This document shows, piece by piece, positions 1 through 4,811 of a stretch of DNA of 43,012 nucleotides. Each line of letters begins with the position of its first letter. The first letter of the stretch is position 1. Source of the DNA: Clostridia bacterium (lineage in GTDB: Bacteria > Bacillota > Clostridia > Oscillospirales > JAAYXM01); contig JAFYQP010000043.1 of assembly GCA_017559855.1 (NCBI GenBank), forward strand, positions 1-43,012. The letters run 5' to 3'. A program made the position numbers and the translations under genes. Below the pieces are notes generated by a model. That model was not told the origin of the DNA and searched no databases. It was given only the letters and a program-made list of their open reading frames with translations.

Positions 1-1
1 C

Positions 2-184
2 GCGAGAATCGAGCATGTAATTTTCGGTGCAAGTGATCCTAAAGCGGGAAGTTGCGGCAGTATTATAAACTTATTTGACCTGCCCTATAACCATAAACCG
101 AAGATTATTTCCGGCGTTTTGGGTGATGAATGTTCAGGGAAACTGACAGATTTTTTCAAAGCACTCAGAGAAAGCAAGAAATAA
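2..184 (+). CDS. tadA: tRNA adenosine deaminase TadA, C-terminal fragment
   Basis: Only the last 60 codons are present; the gene begins before the window. The fragment reads through GASDPKAGSCGS and then a tail (NLFDLPYNHKPKIISGVL) that is characteristic of the C-terminal half of TadA. TadA is the zinc-dependent deaminase that converts A34 to inosine in the anticodon of tRNA-Arg(ACG). The zinc-binding HAE and PCxxC motifs lie upstream and cannot be checked. The stop is a TAA followed by a second in-frame-independent TAA, and a strong intrinsic terminator follows about 80 bp later. A cytosine/guanine deaminase of the same fold is possible, but the DPKAG segment favours TadA. Confidence 0.85.
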   Translation, partial: ARIEHVIFGASDPKAGSCGSIINLFDLPYNHKPKIISGVLGDECSGKLTDFFKALRESKK

Positions 185-189
185 TAAAC

Positions 190-260
190 ACACCGCCTTG
201 AGGCGGTTGGTCATAGGGAGAAGACAGTTTTGAACTTATCTTTTCCACCAATAGTGCATC
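190..260. other. structured intergenic segment, possible small RNA or degenerate repeat
   Basis: Two inverted repeats lie between the tadA stop and its terminator. One is a GC-rich hairpin, CCGCC-TTGA-GGCGG, at about 194-207. The second is a longer imperfect arm pair: TTGGT near 208 with ACCAA near 248, and inside it GGGAGAAGA with TCTTTTCC. Read on the minus strand, the GC hairpin is followed by a T-rich run. SRP RNA often follows tadA in Firmicutes, but its conserved domain IV is not recognisable on either strand. The identity is unknown. Confidence 0.35.
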
Positions 261-262
261 AA

Positions 263-297
263 AAAATCAGGTAATACGTCAGTATTACCTGATTTTT
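263..297. terminator. bidirectional intrinsic terminator, tadA / minus-strand dus operon
   Basis: A near-perfect 15-bp stem (263-277 with 282-296, loop GTCA) is flanked by A-rich and T-rich runs, so it can work in both directions. It ends the tadA transcript on plus. On minus it lies at the 3' end of the dus-ybaK-small peptide operon; its arm overlaps the peptide's stop codon. Confidence 0.9.
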
Positions 298-418
298 ATT
301 GTGATATACTCTCTGCACTTTGCTCACGGGTTAGGTTTTCGTAAGTTGATGTGGTAATCCTTACAACTGCAAAAAGAAAGAGAAATATTAAAACAGCAAT
401 TATTATTTTCTTAATCAT
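296..418 (-). CDS. 40-residue single-pass membrane peptide
   Basis: An ATG ORF of 40 codons starts 5 bp after the ybaK stop. An AAGGT ribosome binding site is spaced 8 nt before the ATG. The product begins MIKK, followed by a hydrophobic stretch of about 15 residues (IIIAVLIFLFLFAVV) and a polar tail ending AESISQ. This looks like a signal anchor or single transmembrane helix with a short exposed tail. The stop falls inside the operon's terminator stem, so the ORF fills the space between ybaK and the terminator exactly. It has no recognisable family. Coding is supported by the RBS, the operon position and the membrane-like composition; a chance ORF cannot be excluded. Confidence 0.6.
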   Translation of the reverse strand: MIKKIIIAVLIFLFLFAVVRITTSTYENLTREQSAESISQ

Positions 419-423
419 ATGAT

Positions 424-897
424 TTACCTTGTGATTTTTGCTACCTTTGCACCGATAAGGTCAATAAGTTGCGACGGTGCAATCTCTACCTGATAGCCGA
501 TTTTCCCCGCACTGAATACCATTTTTTCACAAGTGAGACATGCCTCGTCAATAACGGTAACGTACTGTTTTTTCATTCCAATCGGTGAGCATCCGCCTCT
601 TATGTATCCGGTGGTCTTGTTTATGTCTTTTACTGCAATCATTTCAACCGATTTTTCGCCCACAGATGCGGCACAAGCCTTGAGGTCAAGTTCATCCGCT
701 ACGGAAATAACAAAAACGTAATTCTTCTTTGACGGAGCGACGGTAACCAACGTTTTAAATACATTTTTTACGTCTTTCCCTATTTTACCTGCTACCGAGC
801 AGCCGTCAAAATCCCCGTCGCTCTCATAGGTGTATAGGTTATAGTCAATTTTATTGGTTTCCAAAATTCTCATTACGTTTGTTTTGAAGTTTGCCAT
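424..897 (-). CDS. ybaK: YbaK/EbsC-type aminoacyl-tRNA deacylase
   Basis: This 157-residue protein has the full length and motifs of the YbaK family, which hydrolyses misacylated Cys-tRNA(Pro) (and related mischarged tRNAs) in trans. Visible signatures are VFKTL with the functionally essential lysine (Lys48), the SVADELDLKA segment, and TGYIRGGCSPIG near residues 96-107, which is strongly diagnostic. The ATG is preceded by AGGTGATAAA, whose RBS overlaps the stop of dus upstream; the two genes are 4 bp apart and clearly cotranscribed. Pairing with a tRNA-modifying enzyme fits a tRNA quality theme. The exact amino-acid specificity cannot be read from sequence alone. Confidence 0.92.
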   Translation of the reverse strand: MANFKTNVMRILETNKIDYNLYTYESDGDFDGCSVAGKIGKDVKNVFKTLVTVAPSKKNYVFVISVADELDLKACAASVGEKSVEMIAVKDINKTTGYIRGGCSPIGMKKQYVTVIDEACLTCEKMVFSAGKIGYQVEIAPSQLIDLIGAKVAKITR

Positions 898-901
898 TTT
901 A

Positions 902-1834
902 TCACCTGTTTTCAGTAATTTCGGGAAGGCTGTTTATCGCACTGTTTAAGTCAGATAGCCTTGCGGCTTTTTTCACCGCTTTAATTATACGTTTTTCTTC
1001 CGGAAAATTAAGTAGTGCGTATATCCATACTTCCTTGAGTTTTTGCAAGGTGTATATATCCGAGTTAAAGAGTGCTAAATACCGCTCCTCTAACAGTTTG
1101 GAAAAAGCGATAAGTTCTGCGGTTTTAAGGGGTGCTCCGCCCCGTATTTCCCTGAATATGGCGGGATTTGCTATCGCTCCCCTGCCTATCATAATGCTGT
1201 CTGTATTCGGGAATTTACTTGCAATATTTTCATAATCAGAAACCCTATATATGTTGCCATTATAGCAAAGTTTCAAACTGCTTTCATTATACGCCTTTTC
1301 GAAGGTGGCTATATTGGGTGTTCCCTTATAAAATTCCTCTCTCACTCTGGGGTGAACTATAAGGAGAGAAATCGGGTATTTGTTATATACTTTAAGTATT
1401 TCGTCAAACTCGGCATGATCTTTAAACCCGACACGAGTCTTAACTGAAATTGTAATCTTCGGGTTTTCAAAAATTTTTTCCAAAAGTTTATCAAGCCACA
1501 AAGTATCTGTCAAGGCACCGGAACCACGCTTCTTCCCTACGACGGTTGATGCGGGACAACCGAAATTTATATTCAGCTCATCATAGCCCAAGGGCAAAAT
1601 CTTCTCTGTAAATTTAGCAAATGCTACGTCGCAGTTGCACAAAACTTGAGGAACGATTGGGGCGATATTGTACTCCGGCACAATGTCACGAAGCGTCCTG
1701 CGACTTATACGCTCGTTCTCCGTAGGAACGATAAATGGAGCATAATATTTGTCTACCCCGCCGAACATCTCTGCGTGTGCGTTTCTGAAAGTATAATTGG
1801 TTATCCCCTCCATAGGGGCAAAATACAGTTTCAT
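902..1834 (-). CDS. dus: tRNA-dihydrouridine synthase, Dus family
   Basis: Dus enzymes are FMN-dependent and use NADPH to reduce specific uridines in tRNA to dihydrouridine. The 310-residue product starts MKLYFAPMEGITNY, the typical Dus N-terminus. It has the catalytic cysteine in NINFGCPAS (Cys93), the KTRVGF strand, IVHPRVRE in place of the usual HxR motif, and SIMIGRGAIANP for phosphate binding. The ORF remains open 25 codons further upstream, but TTGGAGGACTAT immediately before this ATG fixes the start. It is the first gene of the dus-ybaK operon, read from a promoter at 1864-1892. The assignment to DusA/B/C-type specificity is not possible here. Confidence 0.92.
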   Translation of the reverse strand: MKLYFAPMEGITNYTFRNAHAEMFGGVDKYYAPFIVPTENERISRRTLRDIVPEYNIAPIVPQVLCNCDVAFAKFTEKILPLGYDELNINFGCPASTVVGKKRGSGALTDTLWLDKLLEKIFENPKITISVKTRVGFKDHAEFDEILKVYNKYPISLLIVHPRVREEFYKGTPNIATFEKAYNESSLKLCYNGNIYRVSDYENIASKFPNTDSIMIGRGAIANPAIFREIRGGAPLKTAELIAFSKLLEERYLALFNSDIYTLQKLKEVWIYALLNFPEEKRIIKAVKKAARLSDLNSAINSLPEITENR

Positions 1835-1863
1835 ATAGTCCTCCAAGGGGTTGTGTTTTTTAT

Positions 1864-1892
1864 ATTGTAGCACATTACCCTTCTTGCCGCAA
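1864..1892 (-). promoter_or_regulatory. sigma-A-type promoter of the dus operon
   Basis: On the minus strand TTGCGG (1892-1887) and TACAAT (1869-1864) are separated by exactly 17 bp. The promoter lies just upstream of the dus RBS and just beyond the terminator at 1895-1927. Confidence 0.65.
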
Positions 1893-1894
1893 AT

Positions 1895-1927
1895 AAAAAA
1901 ACACACCAACCTCCGGCTGGTGTGTTT
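1895..1927 (-). terminator. intrinsic terminator after the ankyrin-like gene
   Basis: On the minus strand ACACACCA pairs with TGGTGTGT around a GC-rich loop and is followed by seven T residues. It separates the ankyrin-like gene from the dus promoter. Confidence 0.75.
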
Positions 1928-1955
1928 TCATTTGGATAATAACTCTAATTTTCAT

Positions 1956-2028
1956 AAAAGGTTCGCACCTATGCTTTTTTGCACCCCCTTGTAAAATGAG
2001 TGTGAACCTTTTTATAAAGGGGGGTGCA
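1956..2028. repeat. two interlocked inverted repeats (A-B-A'-B')
   Basis: Arm A (1956-1968, AAAAGGTTCGCAC) pairs with A' (2000-2012) over 13 positions with one G-U. Arm B (1980-1991, TGCACCCCCTTG) pairs with B' (2017-2028) with about one imperfection. The order A-B-A'-B' means the two stems cannot nest: they form either a pseudoknot or mutually exclusive hairpins. The segment begins just downstream of the stop of the ankyrin-like gene. Confidence 0.6.
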
Positions 2029-2032
2029 TTTT

Positions 2033-3022
2033 TTACATTAACTCAAAAAATGCTACTCTGTCTTTATCTTCTACATCGCCAAAATTAATAGAAAACCTTA
2101 TACATTCGCCGGATTCCATTTCTATTTTGGTTATTGGTTGAGTATAAGTGGTTGATTCCTTGTGGACAGCTCTGTTACTAAAAGAAAAACTTTTTATTTC
2201 ACTTCCAACAATGCTCGGGAAACATTCTGAAACATCAACAAGCTCGCTTTCGTCAGGTGTTGCATCCACCCAAAAATCTGCAAATTGTGTTGTTCTCAAT
2301 GCTCCTCTATCATATACAAAATACAAATCCGATGTAAAACAGTTTTCTTTCTTAAAAGTTGGCAAATCCATAGAGTAAAAGATAGATGGCTTATCATTGT
2401 TAGGGGAGGCAAGAACCTTAATTATCTTTTTACCAACGGCACACTCGTATGAATCGATATAGTCGTAAGAGTCCCCCTTGTCAGCTGCCTCATAAATTCT
2501 ATAAAGAGCCTCATATAAATTTCCTAAAGAATGTTCTCCTTCGCAACAATCCAAATAATGCCGCTCCGCTTCAACATGCTCCCATGGGGTTTCGTCTTCA
2601 TCTGCTCTATCGGAAATTGTGCGATTTTTTGCACCAATATCAAAGAGGTGCTTTGTTACTTTAAGCATATATCTGTCATATGTCATAAAGGATAAAGCGT
2701 AAAGGCATTGGGCACCAAGGCATCCACCAAATCCATTAATATCAAATCCGTGCGAAACGAAAAAATCAATAATCTCACACATTACGTTTGCTTTGTTTTC
2801 TAAAGAAGAGCTTTCGTATGGTTCACTTCTTATAGAAAAATAAAATGAATCGTATGCTCTCAGACTTTCGGAAAGTAGATTTTCATCACGGTAGTCATTT
2901 AAGGTATTAACATCAACTCCCGAATCAATTATCTTTTTCGCTTCGTTCATATCGGGTGAATCCGAATGAAAGACTTCAACCAAGCAGTTTTCAAGATTAC
3001 CAAATCCGTAATCAATTTCCAT
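2033..3022 (-). CDS. ankyrin-repeat-like protein of unknown function
   Basis: The 329-residue product has a helical N-terminal half with ankyrin-like units: AKKIIDSGVDVNTLND near residue 28, MCEIIDFFVSHGFDINGFG near 80, and VTKHLFDIGAKN near 120. The C-terminal 120 residues look beta-rich and match no family I know. No signal peptide or membrane segment is seen. The ORF is open to a GTG at 3031, but that codon abuts AAAGGAG; the ATG at 3022 has correct spacing. The gene stands alone between the tRNA-Ser terminator and the repeats at 1956-2028, and it looks more AT-rich than its neighbours, as accessory genes often are. An immunity-type or protein-interaction role is possible but unsupported. 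Confidence 0.75.
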   Translation of the reverse strand: MEIDYGFGNLENCLVEVFHSDSPDMNEAKKIIDSGVDVNTLNDYRDENLLSESLRAYDSFYFSIRSEPYESSSLENKANVMCEIIDFFVSHGFDINGFGGCLGAQCLYALSFMTYDRYMLKVTKHLFDIGAKNRTISDRADEDETPWEHVEAERHYLDCCEGEHSLGNLYEALYRIYEAADKGDSYDYIDSYECAVGKKIIKVLASPNNDKPSIFYSMDLPTFKKENCFTSDLYFVYDRGALRTTQFADFWVDATPDESELVDVSECFPSIVGSEIKSFSFSNRAVHKESTTYTQPITKIEMESGECIRFSINFGDVEDKDRVAFFELM

Positions 3023-3085
3023 TTTTATCACTCCTTTTATCTTATGGTATCACATTATCTGTCCGATAAAAAGGACCATAAACAA

Positions 3086-3120
3086 AATAACCCCAACTTT
3101 TTATCAAAGTTGGGGTTATT
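3086..3120 (-). terminator. intrinsic terminator of tRNA-Ser
   Basis: A 15-bp perfect stem (3086-3100 with 3106-3120) lies 3 bp beyond the tRNA 3' end and is followed on minus by TTTTGTTT. Confidence 0.85.
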
Positions 3121-3123
3121 CTA

Positions 3124-3212
3124 TGGCGGAGAAGGTGGGATTCGAACCCACGCGCCCTTTCGGACAAACGGTTTTCAAGACCGCCTCGTTATGACCACTT
3201 CGATACTTCTCC
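3124..3212 (-). tRNA. tRNA-Ser, anticodon UGA
   Basis: Read on minus, the 89-nt gene starts GGAGAAG, pairs with CTTCTCC, and ends G-CCA, so the CCA is encoded. The anticodon loop CTTGAAA has TGA at 3177-3175. A long variable arm (TTTGTCCGAAAGGGCG region) and GGTTCGAATCC in the T arm identify a class II serine tRNA. Confidence 0.97.
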
Positions 3213-3238
3213 GTATTTCTCTTGTGGCAGCAGAAATA

Positions 3239-3267
3239 ATTCTATCAAAAATTTAATGACTTGTCAA
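3239..3267 (-). promoter_or_regulatory. promoter of tRNA-Ser
   Basis: On minus, a perfect TTGACA (3267-3262) and TAGAAT (3244-3239) are separated by 17 bp, about 25 bp upstream of the tRNA 5' end. Confidence 0.85.
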
Positions 3268-3322
3268 GTAGGACAATCATTTTATTTATATAGTCTTTTT
3301 TCACTTGAAGTTGCGATTATTA

Positions 3323-3351
3323 TTGACACTTCCGAAACTTTATCTTATACT
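3323..3351 (+). promoter_or_regulatory. promoter of the 3384 membrane-protein gene
   Basis: TTGACA (3323-3328) and TATACT (3346-3351) are separated by 17 bp. It is divergent from, and close to, the tRNA-Ser promoter. Confidence 0.85.
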
Positions 3352-3383
3352 GAATGTGTAATTCTTCCGAAAGAGGTGCTTTT

Positions 3384-3851
3384 ATGTTTGATAATATCGG
3401 CCAAAAGGTAAAGGCTTTCGCAAAAGGTGTATTTGTTACAGAAGTTATTGCCGCCATAATCTCCGGTATAGTTATGATCTGCAGCGGGGAGGATGAACTT
3501 ATCTGGTGGGGTATTATCACCATTGTCACCGGACCTTTGATTGGTTGGCTATCCTCCTTTCTAATCTATGCTTTCGGGCAGTTGGTTGAGAATTCTGATA
3601 TATTGGTCTATTATGCAAAACTGCAAAACGGTGAGGATGTAACCGCACCTGTAACGGCGGCTAGAGTTGATTCTGCAGGAGCAAAAAAAGTTAAAAAAAC
3701 TAAAAAAACTGATGAAAATCCCACCAAAGCTTTCCTTGAACTTTTGCCCTGTTTAACAGAAGAACAATTGAAAGAAAGAATAGCTGATCCTTCCTGTAGC
3801 GACTACTTAAGAACCATCTATCAAGGAGAACTTAACAGACGCAATGCATAA
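3384..3851 (+). CDS. small membrane protein with two transmembrane segments, function unknown
   Basis: The 155-residue product starts MFDNIGQKVKAFAKGVF. It has a hydrophobic segment near residues 17-36 (VIAAIISGIVMICSG) and a second near 42-65 (WWGIITIVTGPLIGWLSSFLIYAFG). A lysine-rich linker (KKVKKTKKT) and a soluble helical C-terminal segment (LLPCLTEEQLKERI) follow. An upstream in-frame ATG at 3354 exists, but GAAAGAGGTG spaced before 3384 favours this start. It has its own strong promoter and a strong bidirectional terminator, so it is monocistronic. I recognise the general style (short two-helix proteins common in Clostridia) but no functional family. Confidence 0.8.
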   Translation: MFDNIGQKVKAFAKGVFVTEVIAAIISGIVMICSGEDELIWWGIITIVTGPLIGWLSSFLIYAFGQLVENSDILVYYAKLQNGEDVTAPVTAARVDSAGAKKVKKTKKTDENPTKAFLELLPCLTEEQLKERIADPSCSDYLRTIYQGELNRRNA

Positions 3852-3860
3852 CAATAAACC

Positions 3861-3895
3861 AAAAACACCCTGAGGTTTTACCTCAGGGTGTTTTT
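3861..3895. terminator. bidirectional terminator between the membrane-protein gene and trxB
   Basis: A 15-nt arm (3861-3875) pairs with 3881-3895 around a TTTTA loop, with A and T tracts on both sides. It serves the plus-strand gene ending at 3851 and the minus-strand trxB ending at 3896. Confidence 0.9.
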
Positions 3896-4807
3896 TTACT
3901 TTATTGAATCTACGAATCGACAAGCACTCAGTGCTGCGATTGCACCGTCGGCACTTGCGGTGGTTACCTGACGGATGGTCTTTGTGCGGCAATCGCCCGC
4001 TACAAAGATGCCTTCCTTTGCACCTTCCGGCACGCAGGTCTCACCTGCTACGATATAGCCGTACTCATTAAGGGTTGTTACGTCACGGAAAGGCTCGTTT
4101 TCCGGCACCTGACCGATAGCAACGAACACGCCGTCAACAAAAAGGTCGGAAAGTTCGCCATTTGTGTTGATTCTGATGCCCTTAAATTCGGTATCACCTA
4201 AAATCGCATCTACGGTTGAGGAGAGGATGACCTTGATATTGCCCTTTTCCTTGATATCGTTCTGGAGTTTTGTCTCACCGGTTAAGAAATCAAGATTCTG
4301 GACAATGGTAACATCTGCACAAATATCAGAGAGCATAATTGCTTCCTGGAGGGCGGTGTTTCCGCCGCCGACAACCGCAACAGATTTATCCCTGTAAAAT
4401 GCACCGTCACAAACCGCACAGTACTGAACACCCTCACCGGTAAAATCGGTTTCCTTGGGAAGTCCTAACATTCTGTGATGTGAACCGGTAGCGATAATAA
4501 CGCTTTTTGCGTCATAGGTTGCACCCTCGCAAACCACCTTGTATTCACCCGGTGTGCCGTCAATTCCGGTTACGGTATCAAGTTCAATCTCCGCACCTTG
4601 TTCAAGCACCTGCTCTACCAATTTGTCGGCAAATTCGGTACCGCTCATTACCTTAAAGCCCGGATAATTTTCAACACGGGGTGAGTGGGTAATCTGACCG
4701 CCGAAGGTCATCTTTTCAATTACAAGAACACTTTTCTCCGCACGACGTGCGTAAAGAGCCGCTGTGAGGCCAGCAGGGCCGGCACCCACAATAACTATAT
4801 CGTACAT
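3896..4807 (-). CDS. trxB: thioredoxin reductase (NADPH, FAD)
   Basis: The 303-residue flavoprotein begins MYDIVIVGAGPAGL (FAD-binding GxGxxG). It carries the redox-active CAVC pair (Cys130, Cys133), the second dinucleotide fold VAVVGGGNTALQEA for NADPH, and ends with GIFVAGDCR. The length matches low-molecular-weight TrxB (about 303-320). The reading frame is open far upstream, but that sequence is the reverse reading of nrdD and contains its tandem repeat, so the true start is this ATG, 4 bp after the nrdD stop. TrxB normally passes electrons from NADPH to a thioredoxin-fold protein. Here the nearest such domain is fused to the gene directly upstream, suggesting a dedicated couple. Confidence 0.95.
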   Translation of the reverse strand: MYDIVIVGAGPAGLTAALYARRAEKSVLVIEKMTFGGQITHSPRVENYPGFKVMSGTEFADKLVEQVLEQGAEIELDTVTGIDGTPGEYKVVCEGATYDAKSVIIATGSHHRMLGLPKETDFTGEGVQYCAVCDGAFYRDKSVAVVGGGNTALQEAIMLSDICADVTIVQNLDFLTGETKLQNDIKEKGNIKVILSSTVDAILGDTEFKGIRINTNGELSDLFVDGVFVAIGQVPENEPFRDVTTLNEYGYIVAGETCVPEGAKEGIFVAGDCRTKTIRQVTTASADGAIAALSACRFVDSIK

Positions 4808-4811
4808 TCTA

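Noticed and set aside
185-300. SRP RNA (ffs/scr) after tadA
   Set aside because: The position is right, but the conserved domain IV sequence is not found on either strand.
3086-3212. Prophage or island attachment site in tRNA-Ser
   Set aside because: No integrase and no second copy of the tRNA 3' end are seen in the window.
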